Source: Halosimplex salinum
GTDB taxonomy: Archaea; Halobacteriota; Halobacteria; Halobacteriales; Haloarculaceae
Length of the DNA: 64,000 bases
Assembly: GCF_003730195.1 (NCBI RefSeq)
Contig: NZ_QWGG01000003.1
Coordinates: 548,060 to 612,059, forward strand
Reading direction: 5' to 3'
The position numbers and the translations under genes were made by a program. Below the pieces are notes generated by a model. It did no database searches. It was not told the DNA's origin and worked only from the letters and a program-made list of their open reading frames with translations. Shown one piece after another: positions 35,065-43,657 of this stretch (position 1 is its first letter; each line of letters starts with the position of its first letter).

Positions 35065-35811
35065 ATGCGCGAACTCGTCTTCGGGCTCGACTACGAACCC
35101 GGGTGCAACAGGGTCGCGGACGCGCTCGTCGAGCACCCCGACGCGCGGATCCGGTCGCTCTCCCTGCACGCCACCAGCGAGAGCCTCTGGCGCGTCGACC
35201 ACGCCAGCGGGTCGAGCGATGCGCTCGCGGACGTCGAGAACGCCTTCCTGACGGCCGACTACTACGCGGACTGCCTCGCGACCGACGACTGCGGTGCGAC
35301 CCAGACGACGCAGGTCCTCGAACACGCCGACGACACGCTCGTCCTCTACTCGTACTGGGAGCGAACTCCCACCTGCGCGTCCGTCCCCCACACCGCGCTC
35401 GACCACCTCGGCGAGGGGTTGCTCTTCGAGACGCGCAACGAGGGGCGACGCTACACGTGGCGGATCGTCCACCCCGGCGGCGGGGACGTGCGGGGCTTCT
35501 TCGACGCTATCGAGGAGCGCGTCGGCGACTGCGCGACGCTCGACGTCGAACGCCTGACCGAAGCGTCGTCGCCGCGGGAGGCGAGCCCCGACGAGGGCGA
35601 CTTGCGACCCGAACAGGCGGAAGCGCTCCGCGCGGCGGTCGAACACGGCTACTACGAGACGCCCCGCGCGGTCGACGTGGGCGAACTCGCCGACCGACTC
35701 GACGTGCCCCGTTCCACCCTCACCTACCGATTGCGTCGAGCGGAGGCGCACGTGGCCAAACAGCGGGTGGGAGAGATGCGGTCGACGGACGGAGCCTCGA
35801 CGCCCCTCTGA
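35065..35811 (+). CDS. HTH-10 (Bat-type) transcriptional regulator, probably of the metal ATPase
   Basis: The 248-residue protein has an N-terminal Cys-bearing sensor-like domain (CLATDDCGATQ, TPTCASVPH). Its C-terminal helix-turn-helix is ALRAAVEHGYYETPRAVDVGELADRLDVPRSTLTYRLRRAEA, diagnostic of the haloarchaeal Bat/HTH_10 family. It directly precedes a P1B metal ATPase, so it may sense metal through the cysteines and control that gene. AATATTCC, a half of the palindrome before the ATPase gene, also occurs upstream of this gene (about 35036-35043). Confidence 0.85.
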   Translation: MRELVFGLDYEPGCNRVADALVEHPDARIRSLSLHATSESLWRVDHASGSSDALADVENAFLTADYYADCLATDDCGATQTTQVLEHADDTLVLYSYWERTPTCASVPHTALDHLGEGLLFETRNEGRRYTWRIVHPGGGDVRGFFDAIEERVGDCATLDVERLTEASSPREASPDEGDLRPEQAEALRAAVEHGYYETPRAVDVGELADRLDVPRSTLTYRLRRAEAHVAKQRVGEMRSTDGASTPL

Positions 35812-35848
35812 CCGGCGCTCGCTCCTTCGGACCGTCCCGACCCACAGT

Positions 35849-35862
35849 TTGGAATATTCCAA
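35849..35862. promoter_or_regulatory. Perfect 14-base palindrome before the metal ATPase gene
   Basis: TTGGAATATTCCAA lies 38 bases upstream of the ATPase ATG, where a promoter TATA box would sit. A related AATATTCC lies before the linked HTH regulator gene. It is likely an operator or combined TATA/operator; this is inferred from position and symmetry. Confidence 0.55.
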
Positions 35863-35899
35863 CCAACTCGTATCCGGCCCGAACACGTAGTGACGCGTA

Positions 35900-38269
35900 A
35901 TGACCGAGAACGTAGACGGAACGGGGGGTGAGTCGGGCGGCGGGCAGCGAGAGCTGTCCGCACAGCTGTCCGTCCCGGAGATGGACTGCCCGTCCTGCGC
36001 GGGGAAGATCGACAAGCGCCTCGGACGCCTCGACGGCGTGGTCGAGACGGACCTCCGGCCGACGACGGGCACCGCCACGGTCACGTACGACTCCGAGCGC
36101 GTTTCGAGGGCGGACGTCGTGGCCGCCATCGAGAGCGCGGGGTACGAAGTCGTCGGCGAGGACCCCGAGTCGGGCGAGGAGGGCGGCGTCGACGTCGCGC
36201 CGCCGTCGGAGGTGTGGACGAGTCCACGGGCGATCAAGACGTGGATCGGTGCGGTGTTCGTCACGCTCGGTCTGGCGGTGGAGTTCGTCCTCACCGGGCA
36301 GAACGTCGGCGTGGCGACCGTCCTCGGTTACCCGCTCACGCTCGCGGACGTGCTGTTCCTCGGTGCCGTCGTCGCCAGCGGGCTTCCCGTCGTACGGGGC
36401 GGCTACTACTCGGCGAAGAGCCGGAGCCTCGACATCGACCTGCTGATGGGGACGGCCATCGTCGCCGCGACCGGCATCGGGTACTTCGTCGAGGCGGCCA
36501 CGCTGGCGGTCCTCTTCAGCGTCGCCGAACTGCTCGAGGAGTACGCGATGGACAGGGCACGCGACTCGCTGCGCGAGCTGATGGAGCTGTCGCCCGACGA
36601 GGCGACGGTCGAGCGCGACGGCGAGGAGGTGACCGTCCCGGCCGACGACGTCGACGTCGGCGAAGTCGTGGTCGTTCGTCCCGGCGACAAGGTCCCCCTC
36701 GACGGCACGGTCGTCGCGGGCGAGAGCGCGGTCGACGAGTCGCCGATCACCGGCGAGAGCGTGCCCGTCGACAAGGCCGCCGGCGACGAGGTGTTCGCCG
36801 GCGCGATCAACGAGGAGGGGTATCTCGAGGTGGAGGTCACGTCGACCGCGGGCGACTCGACGCTCTCGCGGATCGTCGAACTGGTGCAGGGCGCACAGGC
36901 CGAACAGACCGAGACCGAGCAGTTCGTCGACCGGTTCGCGGGCTACTACACGCCCGTCGTGGTCGTGCTGGCGATACTGACCGCCGTCGTTCCGCCCCTC
37001 GCGATCGCCGAGCCGGTCTCGGTCGGCGTGGCCGGGTACGGGTTCACCTTCGTCGGCGACTGGGGGACGTGGTTCGTCCGCGGACTCACCCTGCTCGTCA
37101 TCGCGTGCCCGTGCGCGTTCGTCATCTCGACGCCCGTCTCGGTGGTGTCGGGCATCACCAGCGCCGCGAAGAACGGCGTGCTGATCAAGGGCGGGAACTA
37201 CCTGGAGACGATGGGCTCGGTCGACGCCATCGCCCTGGACAAGACCGGGACGCTCACGAGGGGCGAACTCACCGTCACGGACGTCGTCCCGCTCGGCGAC
37301 ACCGACGAAACGACGCTGCTCCGGCGCGCCGCCGCACTGGAGCGGCGCAGCGAACACCCTATCGCCGCGGCGATCCTCGCTCGCGCCGAGTCCGCGGGCG
37401 CGGCCGACGCTCCCGAACCCAATGGGTTCGAGAGCCTAACCGGCAAGGGGATCCGCGGCGAGTTCGACGGTGGCGAGACGTACTACGCGGGGAAGCCCGC
37501 CCTGTTCGAAGACCTCGGCTTCGACCTCTCGCGGGCCCGCGCGGCGACCGATGGCTCCTCGGACACGCGGACCGACGGAGGGACCGTGTCCGAAGGGGTG
37601 GCCGATGCGGACGGTGCGTTCGCCGAGGACACCCTCGCAGCGCTGGAACGGGAGGGCAAGACGGTCGTTCTCGTCGGGACGGAGACGGAGCTACTGGGGG
37701 CCATCGCGGTCGCGGACGAGGTGCGCCCGGCCTCGAAGCGGGCCGTCGAGAGACTGCAGGAACTGGGCGTCGAGCGCGTGGTGATGCTGACGGGCGACAA
37801 CGAGGGCACCGCCCGCGCGATCGCCGAGCAGGTCGGCGTCGACGAGTACCGCGCCGAACTGCTCCCCGACGAGAAGGTGACGGCCGTCGAGTCGCTGCAG
37901 GCGGAGTACGGCGAGGTGGCGATGGTCGGCGACGGGATCAACGACGCGCCGGCGCTCGCGACCGCCGAGGTGGGCGTCGCGATGGGCGCGGCGGGGACGG
38001 ACACGGCCCTCGAGACCGCCGATATCGCGCTGATGGGGGACGACATCGGGAAGCTCCCGTACCTGTACGCGCTGTCGCAGACGGCCAACGGCGTCATCCG
38101 GCAGAACATCTGGGCGAGCCTCGGCGTGAAGGCACTGCTCGCGCTCGGCGTCCCGCTGGGCCTGGTGAGCGTCGCGCTGGCCGTCGTCGTCGGCGACATG
38201 GGGATGAGCCTCGGCGTCACCGGGAACGCGATGCGCCTCTCCCGGATCGACCCCGAACGGTTCGCCTGA
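35900..38269 (+). CDS. P1B-type heavy-metal-exporting ATPase (Zn2+/Cd2+-type)
   Basis: The 789-residue ATPase has an N-terminal HMA metal-binding domain with MDCPSC (C30, C33), eight predicted membrane helices, the TGES-type actuator loop (ITGESVP), the metal-channel CPC (C403, C405), and the phosphorylated Asp447 in DKTGT. SEHPIAAAI and GDGINDAPAL follow. The CPCAFVISTP context and the C-terminal GMSLGVTGNAMRL suggest the P1B-2 Zn/Cd/Pb group over Cu+. It should pump metal out of the cell. The linked HTH regulator and palindrome suggest metal-induced expression. Confidence 0.92.
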   Translation: MTENVDGTGGESGGGQRELSAQLSVPEMDCPSCAGKIDKRLGRLDGVVETDLRPTTGTATVTYDSERVSRADVVAAIESAGYEVVGEDPESGEEGGVDVAPPSEVWTSPRAIKTWIGAVFVTLGLAVEFVLTGQNVGVATVLGYPLTLADVLFLGAVVASGLPVVRGGYYSAKSRSLDIDLLMGTAIVAATGIGYFVEAATLAVLFSVAELLEEYAMDRARDSLRELMELSPDEATVERDGEEVTVPADDVDVGEVVVVRPGDKVPLDGTVVAGESAVDESPITGESVPVDKAAGDEVFAGAINEEGYLEVEVTSTAGDSTLSRIVELVQGAQAEQTETEQFVDRFAGYYTPVVVVLAILTAVVPPLAIAEPVSVGVAGYGFTFVGDWGTWFVRGLTLLVIACPCAFVISTPVSVVSGITSAAKNGVLIKGGNYLETMGSVDAIALDKTGTLTRGELTVTDVVPLGDTDETTLLRRAAALERRSEHPIAAAILARAESAGAADAPEPNGFESLTGKGIRGEFDGGETYYAGKPALFEDLGFDLSRARAATDGSSDTRTDGGTVSEGVADADGAFAEDTLAALEREGKTVVLVGTETELLGAIAVADEVRPASKRAVERLQELGVERVVMLTGDNEGTARAIAEQVGVDEYRAELLPDEKVTAVESLQAEYGEVAMVGDGINDAPALATAEVGVAMGAAGTDTALETADIALMGDDIGKLPYLYALSQTANGVIRQNIWASLGVKALLALGVPLGLVSVALAVVVGDMGMSLGVTGNAMRLSRIDPERFA

Positions 38270-38327
38270 CCGGCGTCCCGAACGGGTGGCAGATATTTAT
38301 GCGAGAAGCGCTAGCGGTACTCACGTC

Positions 38328-38612
38328 ATGGCCACACAACCCTCGGAAGCGCTGTCCGACGACGGGAAGTTGCTGTTCGGGGCGGGGTTCGTGTTCGGAG
38401 TGATGGCGACGATGGTGCTGCTGGCGGTCGTCCTCGCGGTCCTCGCCGCCAACGGCCAACAGCTCTCGGTGACCGTCGCCGCCACCGTCGCGGGGGGAAT
38501 CGTCTTCGCCGGGATCGTCGGCGGCGGCCTCTACCTGCTCGCGTTCCCCGAGAACCGCATGCGCATCCCGGTCGACGCCGCCGACTTCGGGTTCGAAGAG
38601 GGGGAGTCGTAG
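38328..38612 (+). CDS. Small two-helix membrane protein
   Basis: The 94-residue protein starts MATQPSEALSDDGKLLFGAG and has two membrane helices (LLFGAGFVFGVMATMVLLAVVLAVLA and VAATVAGGIVFAGIVGGGLYLLAF). The ATG at 38328 is preferred over one 42 bases upstream because AGATATTTATG at about 38288-38298 looks like its TATA box. Function unknown. Confidence 0.65.
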   Translation: MATQPSEALSDDGKLLFGAGFVFGVMATMVLLAVVLAVLAANGQQLSVTVAATVAGGIVFAGIVGGGLYLLAFPENRMRIPVDAADFGFEEGES

Positions 38613-38701
38613 GGAGCCGACTGCGACGGCCGACGAGGCCACGACCGGGCGAGCGCGCCGAGACGGACGACTTTTGTCGGCGGTCGCCGTCGATCCGTGT
38701 A

Positions 38702-39025
38702 ATGGCCGAGTTCGACCCCGAGAAGTTCGAGGACAAGTACGCGAACTACTTCACGGAGCTCCAGCGGGCCTACAAGCAGGCCTTCGAGACGATGAACGAC
38801 CGCTACGACTCGGAGCTGATCCACGCGATCGACCAGCAGATCCTCTCCGAGAGCGAACCGTTCTACGAGGGGGACGGCGAGTTCCGGATCGAACTCCCCG
38901 ACGACCCCACAGAGCGCCTCTCGGGCGTACTCGCCGCCGACGACGAGAAAGTGGAGACGATCCTCGACCGCTACGTCGACGAGATCGAGTCCGAGATCCG
39001 GTCCGTGTTCGGGCTGACCGGCTGA
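38702..39025 (+). CDS. DUF5783 family protein
   Basis: The 107-residue acidic protein (MAEFDPEKFEDKYANYFTEL, then ERLSGVLAADDEKVETILDRYV) matches a small conserved haloarchaeal family of unknown function. ACTTTTG about 30 bases upstream may be its TATA element. Confidence 0.8.
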   Translation: MAEFDPEKFEDKYANYFTELQRAYKQAFETMNDRYDSELIHAIDQQILSESEPFYEGDGEFRIELPDDPTERLSGVLAADDEKVETILDRYVDEIESEIRSVFGLTG

Positions 39026-39077
39026 GAGGACGCTGTCGGTTCTCGACGGCGTTCGAACGGCGCTCGCTCACGGCCAT

Positions 39078-39118
39078 CGGCGCTCACGGCTGTCGGCGCT
39101 CACGGCTGTCGGCGCTCG
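39078..39118. repeat. Short 16-base tandem repeat
   Basis: CGGCGCTCACGGCTGT occurs twice in tandem (39078-39093, 39094-39109) with a partial third copy. It lies between the DUF5783 gene and the hydrolase gene. Confidence 0.7.
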
Positions 39119-39184
39119 GCGACGTGTGCAGTGCGAACGAGTCGCGCGAGACACTTATGGTCGAGCGCGAAGAAACTGGCGTGA

Positions 39185-40105
39185 ATGTTCGTCGGTCACG
39201 CCTGTCTCGCGTTCGCGGTCGCCGCCCTCGGCGCCCATCGACTGGGCTGGAGCCGCGGGGCCGCGCTCCGGGTCGCGGTGCTGGCCGGCGCGTTCGCCAC
39301 CCTCCCCGACGTGGACGTGGTCTACGGCGTCGCGGGACTGCTGGCGCCCGCCGCGGGCTCGGGGCCGATCCCCGTCGAGTCCTTCTGGGACGCCGGGAAC
39401 CGGGTCCACCGCGGCGTCACCCACGCCCTCCCGGTCGCCGCGGTGGTGACCGCCGCCGTCGCGCTCGCCGCCCGCTCGAACGCTGTACCGCGACTCGCCG
39501 GCGCCGGCCTGCTGGCCGCGCTCGTCGTGCTCGTGACCGCCCTCAGCGGCGCCCTAGCCGGCGCCGTCACCGTGGTGTTCGTCCTCGGCGCGGCCGCGCT
39601 CGTCGCCGTCGCCCGCCGACGGGGCGTCTCCCCCCGCGTTCTCGGCCTCGCGGCGTTCGTGGGCCTGTTCACCCACCCCTTCGGCGACCTCTTCACGGGG
39701 GAGCCGCCCGCGTTTCTGTACCCCTTCGACCTGACGCTCGTCGCCGAGCGGGTCGTGCTCTCGGCGGACCCGACGTTCCACCTGCTCGGCGCGTTCGGGT
39801 TCGAACTCGCCACTGTCTGGCTGGCGCTGGCGGCCTACTTCTGGATATCGGGTGACCGACCCCACGCGCACGTCGACCGCCGCGCGGTGCTCGGCGTCGC
39901 CTACGCCGGCGCCGCGCTCGCGCTCCCCGCGCCCACGCTCGACGTCTCCTATCACTTCGTGTTCAGCGTGCTCGCGGTCGGGTTCGTCGGCGCCACGCCG
40001 CCCCCGCTGGCACGGATCCGCACCTGGCGGACCGCCGTGACCGGGCTGACGGCCGTCAGTCTGGCCGCCGTCGCCTACGCGATGGTGTACCTCCTCGTCG
40101 GGTGA
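39185..40105 (+). CDS. Metal-dependent hydrolase-like membrane protein (YdjM/DUF457 type)
   Basis: The 306-residue multi-pass membrane protein has MFVGHACLAFAVAALGAH, LPDVDVV, RVHRGVTHALPVA and LFTHPFGDLFTGEPP. The conserved His/Asp set (GH, D-x-D, HRGxTH, HxxxD) is found in the YdjM/LexA-binding inner-membrane hydrolase family. It has about seven hydrophobic segments. The substrate is unknown. GACACTTATGG about 30 bases upstream is TATA-like. Confidence 0.85.
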   Translation: MFVGHACLAFAVAALGAHRLGWSRGAALRVAVLAGAFATLPDVDVVYGVAGLLAPAAGSGPIPVESFWDAGNRVHRGVTHALPVAAVVTAAVALAARSNAVPRLAGAGLLAALVVLVTALSGALAGAVTVVFVLGAAALVAVARRRGVSPRVLGLAAFVGLFTHPFGDLFTGEPPAFLYPFDLTLVAERVVLSADPTFHLLGAFGFELATVWLALAAYFWISGDRPHAHVDRRAVLGVAYAGAALALPAPTLDVSYHFVFSVLAVGFVGATPPPLARIRTWRTAVTGLTAVSLAAVAYAMVYLLVG

Positions 40106-40161
40106 GTTCGAGTCGCAGGCGTTTCGTCAGGTCGCGGTTTTCGAAGGTTCTCGACGCGCTG

Positions 40162-40222
40162 GCTAGCGAATGGACCGACTGCAGTGACGACTGAGAGTTG
40201 AAAGCCCTCGGCCCGCTCAGGC
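40162..40222 (-). repeat. 57-base unit of the dispersed repeat, locus B
   Basis: On the minus strand GAGCGGGCCGAGGGCTTTC is followed exactly 57 bases later by CAGCGCGTCGAGAACC, a diverged second unit near 40142-40161. The open frame reads ERAEGFQLSVVTAV, similar to the units at other loci. Confidence 0.75.
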
Positions 40223-40230
40223 GACTACAT

Positions 40231-40367
40231 AAACGCGAGCGCGCCTCGCCCTTTCAGTCCACCGGAAGACTCACTCCGTTCGTCTTCCGAGCCCTCGTTC
40301 GCTCCGCTCACGAGGACACCAGGACCGCAACAGCACTGCACCGCGCCACAAACCTCCCCAACCGACT
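40231..40367 (-). repeat. Dispersed repeat, leader module, locus B (with insertion)
   Basis: Compared with loci A and C, the module is split by about 55 extra bases. These contain a GAAGAC...GTCTTC inverted pair, which recurs nearby at 40402-40456. Confidence 0.65.
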
Positions 40368-40592
40368 GCGGTGCTCGCTTCGCTGTGATGCTCGTCCACC
40401 TGAAGACTCCCTCCGGTCGTCTTCCGAGCCTTCGCTCGTTTCACTCGCGAAGACGTCGCGCGCACAAAGCGCGCACAAAGCGCGCACAAAGCGCGCGCCA
40501 CTGCGTCAGTCTCCGGTTTCGGGCCGAACAGTCCCCGTTCCCGGTCTCCAATTCTGCAAAACTTAAAACGTCTCCCGAGACAACGAACGGGT

Positions 40593-40880
40593 ATGAGCGA
40601 CAACGAGGGTCGAACCGACCTGCGGATGCCCGAGGAGGACGAGGTGTTCGCAGTCGTCACGGAGATGCTCGGAGCGAATCGGGTGGAGGTACGTTGCATG
40701 GACGGCACGACGCGCACCGCACGCATCCCCGGTAAGATGCAGAAACGCATCTGGATACGGGAGGACGACGTCGTCCTCGTCGAGCCGTGGGACTGGCAGG
40801 ACGAGAAGGGCGACATCACGTGGCGCTACGAGAAACAGGAGGCAGACCAGCTGCGCGAGGAGGGACACATCCAGGAGTAA
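40593..40880 (+). CDS. eif1A: Translation initiation factor aIF1A
   Basis: The 95-residue OB-fold protein has [57 protein letters not shown] and the acidic C-terminus of archaeal IF1A. It binds the small ribosomal subunit and helps select the initiator tRNA and start codon. A TATA-like ACTTAAAAC lies 24-32 bases upstream. The RIO1 kinase gene follows 66 bases later, a linkage common in archaea. Confidence 0.95.
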   Translation: MSDNEGRTDLRMPEEDEVFAVVTEMLGANRVEVRCMDGTTRTARIPGKMQKRIWIREDDVVLVEPWDWQDEKGDITWRYEKQEADQLREEGHIQE

Positions 40881-40946
40881 CATGGAGGACACCACCACCG
40901 GCGAGCGCGCCCCGACCGCCTCGCGCGCCCGCCGGGACGACCGACG

Positions 40947-41819
40947 ATGACGGAGTACCGCCTGCTCGACACCGACGAAGTCGACGCCCCCGGCGACGAG
41001 TGGGAGGAAGTCGACGTCCACGACACGGAAGCCGACGAGATCGCCCGCAAGCGCGACCGCGAGTTCAGCGAGTTCCGCAAGCGCATCAAGAACACCGAGC
41101 AGTTCAAAGTCGAGGCGTCGGTGTTCGACGACGCTACCTACGCCGCCCTCTACAAACTCGTCCAGGACGACTACATCACCGCCTTCGGCGGCCCTATCTC
41201 TACCGGCAAGGAGGCCAACGTCTACACCGCGCTGGCGCCCGAGGACACCGAAGTCGCCGTCAAGGTCTACCGCATCAACGCCTCCGACTTCACCGACATG
41301 CGCGGGTACCTCGACGGCGACCCGCGCTTCAAGGGGATCGGCGGCGACAAGAAGAAGGTCGTCCTCGCGTGGGTCCGCAAGGAGTTCGCCAACCTCAATC
41401 GCGCCCGACAGGCCGGCGTGCTCGTGCCCGAACCCATCGCCGTCGAGCGCAACGTCCTCGTCATGGAGTACCTCGGCACCGACGAGGGTCGAGGGAAGCG
41501 CCTCTCGGAAGTGAATCTGGAAAACCCCGAGACCGCCTACGAGGTCGTCCGCGAGTACATGCGCCGGTTGCACGACGCCGGCCTCGTCCATGGCGACCTC
41601 TCGGAGTACAACCTGATCGTCCACGGCGACGAGATATACGTCATCGACCTCGGACAGGCCGTGACGGTCCACCACCCCAACGCCGAGGAGTTCCTCGACC
41701 GGGACTGCGAGAACGTCGCCGCCTTCTTCGGTCGACAGGGCCACGACGTGACCGCCGACGACCTGAAGGAGTTCATTTTAGACCAAGACGAGGACGAGGA
41801 GACGGCGGCCGAGTTCTGA
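40947..41819 (+). CDS. rio1: RIO1-type serine protein kinase
   Basis: The 290-residue atypical kinase has the RIO P-loop STGKEANVYTA, the lysine in VAVKVYRI, the RIO signature FKGIGGDKKK, the catalytic HGDLSEYNLIV and the metal-binding IDLGQAV. RIO1 proteins act in late small-subunit ribosome maturation. It lies downstream of aIF1A, probably in the same transcript. Confidence 0.95.
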   Translation: MTEYRLLDTDEVDAPGDEWEEVDVHDTEADEIARKRDREFSEFRKRIKNTEQFKVEASVFDDATYAALYKLVQDDYITAFGGPISTGKEANVYTALAPEDTEVAVKVYRINASDFTDMRGYLDGDPRFKGIGGDKKKVVLAWVRKEFANLNRARQAGVLVPEPIAVERNVLVMEYLGTDEGRGKRLSEVNLENPETAYEVVREYMRRLHDAGLVHGDLSEYNLIVHGDEIYVIDLGQAVTVHHPNAEEFLDRDCENVAAFFGRQGHDVTADDLKEFILDQDEDEETAAEF

Positions 41820-41833
41820 GAAGCGAGTGCAGC

Positions 41834-41927
41834 ACTCGACGGGCTCCGCGGACGCGCTACTCGACCGGTTCCGCGGAGGCCCTTACTCGACCGGTTCCGC
41901 GGAGGCCCTCACTCGACCGGTTCCGCG
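41834..41927. repeat. Tandem 25-26-base repeats derived from the rlmE 3' end
   Basis: Units at 41834-41858, 41859-41884, 41885-41910 and a partial at 41911-41927 share ACTCGACCGGTTCCGCG. The last copy encodes the final codons of rlmE (AEPVE-stop on the minus strand), so its tail has been duplicated about three times downstream. Confidence 0.8.
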
Positions 41928-42694
41928 AACCCGAAGTTGGGTTTCACGTCGTCGACGCGGACGTCGAGCGTCTCGCCTTTCTCCGTGCCGGAGACGAACA
42001 GCGTGTAGCCCTCGACCTTCGCGACGCCGTCGCCGTCGCTCCCGATGTCGACGATCTCGACTTCGAGCGTGTCGCCCTCGCGGACGGGCGCGGTGAGATA
42101 CCCCTTGGCGACGAGATACAGTTCGGAAGAGGAGTCACGCGAGGCGTCCGGGCGGACCTGCCGGACGTACTCGAACTGCTCCTCCATGTCCTCCTGGAGC
42201 GGGGCGACGTCCTGCCCGTCGAATATCTTCACCGCGAGGTCGCCGCCCGGCGCGAGCACCTCGTCGGCGACTTCGAACGCCTGGCGGGCGAGGTGAGCCG
42301 AGCGGGCGTGGTCGAGGTCGTAGTCGCCGGTCATGTTCGGCGCCATGTCCGAGATGACCACGTCGACGGGGCGGTCCTCGCCCTCGGCGCCGACGCGCTC
42401 GACGATCTCCTCGATAGTCGACTCCTCGGTGATGTCCCCGCGGACGTACTCGACGTTGTCGTGGTCCTCGATCGGGTCGATGCGCTGGCGGTCGACGCCG
42501 ACGACGGTGCCGTGTTCGTCGACCTCCTCTGCGGCGACCTGGAGCCACCCGCCCGGCGCGGCGCCCAGGTCGACGACGGTGTTACCGGGGCCGAACAGCC
42601 CGGCGGTCCGGTCCAGTTGCTTGAGCTTGTACGCCGAGCGGGCGCGATACCCCTGCTGTTTGGCCCTGTTGTAGTACTCGTCTTTCCCGCTCAT
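41909..42694 (-). CDS. rlmE: 23S rRNA (uridine-2'-O)-methyltransferase RlmE/FtsJ with TRAM domain
   Basis: The 261-residue protein begins MSGKDEYYNRAKQQGYRARSAYKL. It has the SAM site VVDLGAAPGGWLQVA and the catalytic-region DMAPNMTGDYDLDH, with VKIF supplying the lysine of the K-D-K-E set. A C-terminal TRAM domain (VREGDTLEVEIVDIGSDGDGVAK...) of about 65 residues is the usual archaeal addition and binds RNA. It methylates 23S rRNA in ribosome assembly, fitting the nearby aIF1A and RIO1 genes. Confidence 0.95.
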   Translation of the reverse strand: MSGKDEYYNRAKQQGYRARSAYKLKQLDRTAGLFGPGNTVVDLGAAPGGWLQVAAEEVDEHGTVVGVDRQRIDPIEDHDNVEYVRGDITEESTIEEIVERVGAEGEDRPVDVVISDMAPNMTGDYDLDHARSAHLARQAFEVADEVLAPGGDLAVKIFDGQDVAPLQEDMEEQFEYVRQVRPDASRDSSSELYLVAKGYLTAPVREGDTLEVEIVDIGSDGDGVAKVEGYTLFVSGTEKGETLDVRVDDVKPNFGFAEPVE

Positions 42695-42820
42695 CTCCCG
42701 CTCACCGAGTTCTCCGCGGCGTCTCGCGCCGAGACGGTCGGCGAATTCGCGTTCATAGAGGGAGTGAGGCGGTCGGCGCGGAAAGGCACATCGGATGTGG
42801 CGCGCCGGCGAGGCGTCGGT

Positions 42821-43573
42821 CTACAGCAGGCGCTCGACAGTCTGTCGGAGCTGCCGGCGGGCGGCGTCGGCGTCCGTCTCGGGGAGCGCGAACCGCGTCT
42901 TTCGTTCGTCGGCCAGCGCGAGCGCGCTGAGGAGGTCGACCGTCCTGTCGAGTTCGGCGTAGACGGTGAGCGCTTCCGGAGCGGGGTCGAAGACGAGAGA
43001 GAGTCGCTCGAAGGCGCCCTCGAACGGACCGCCGACCGGGGAGAACTCGAACACCTGGACGTACCGACGGACCACGTACCGGTCGTAGGGGTCGGTCTCG
43101 CAGTCCACGCCCCGGATGGAGAGACCCAGCGCGTCGGCCGCGTCGAACACCGTCTCCATCCGCGCCGTCGGGCGGACGGCCAGTGGCTCTCGCTCTCGCT
43201 CCCGCTCTCCCGCGCCGGTGTCCTCGACTTCCGGGTCGCAGAAGTCGGCCGCCGCCCACACGGGCACGTCGTCCATCGTCAGCGGCGTCGCGTACGGGAT
43301 TCGCACTGTCGTCTCGTCGACCGTCGATTCGCCGGGGTCGACGGTGAGCCCGTCACCGAGGCCGAGGCGGTCGACGGTCACCGTCTCGGCGCCCGTTTCG
43401 CCGCGACAGCGGGTCTGGAGTTCGAGCACGACCTCGCCGACGGACCGGGCGCCGTCGCCGCCCTCGACGGAGACCGCCGCGTCGACCGCCTCGCCCGGCC
43501 GGACGGTCACTCGCTGGAGGAGCGTATCGACGGTCGCGTCCCCGACATCGACCGAGGCGATCGACTGTTTCAT
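42821..43573 (-). CDS. Spo0M/sporulation-control family protein
   Basis: The 250-residue protein begins MKQSIASVDVGDATVDTLLQ and has the arrestin-like two-sandwich features of Spo0M: VRPGEAVDAAVSVEGGD, VRIPYATPLTMDDVPVWAAADF, and FSPVGGPFEGAFERLSLVF. In Bacillus Spo0M affects sporulation timing; the archaeal role is unknown. It is a separate transcriptional unit between rlmE and a secreted protein gene. Confidence 0.85.
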   Translation of the reverse strand: MKQSIASVDVGDATVDTLLQRVTVRPGEAVDAAVSVEGGDGARSVGEVVLELQTRCRGETGAETVTVDRLGLGDGLTVDPGESTVDETTVRIPYATPLTMDDVPVWAAADFCDPEVEDTGAGEREREREPLAVRPTARMETVFDAADALGLSIRGVDCETDPYDRYVVRRYVQVFEFSPVGGPFEGAFERLSLVFDPAPEALTVYAELDRTVDLLSALALADERKTRFALPETDADAARRQLRQTVERLL

Positions 43574-43657
43574 CTGTGCTTACATGACTCGCCACGACAC
43601 TAAAACCTACGTGAGCCAGACGCGAGGCCTGTACACAGCGGCCGAGAGAGTTCGGCG

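Larger units (their letters stand above)
40106..40592. other. Intergenic region carrying dispersed repeat locus B
   Basis: About 490 bases without a gene. It holds one full and one partial 57-base unit (inverted), the leader module, and two copies of a GAAGAC...GTCTTC hairpin-like sequence (40264-40318 and 40402-40456). AGCGCGCACAA direct repeats lie near 40466-40496. ACTTAAAAC at 40561-40569 is the likely TATA box of the aIF1A gene. Confidence 0.65.
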
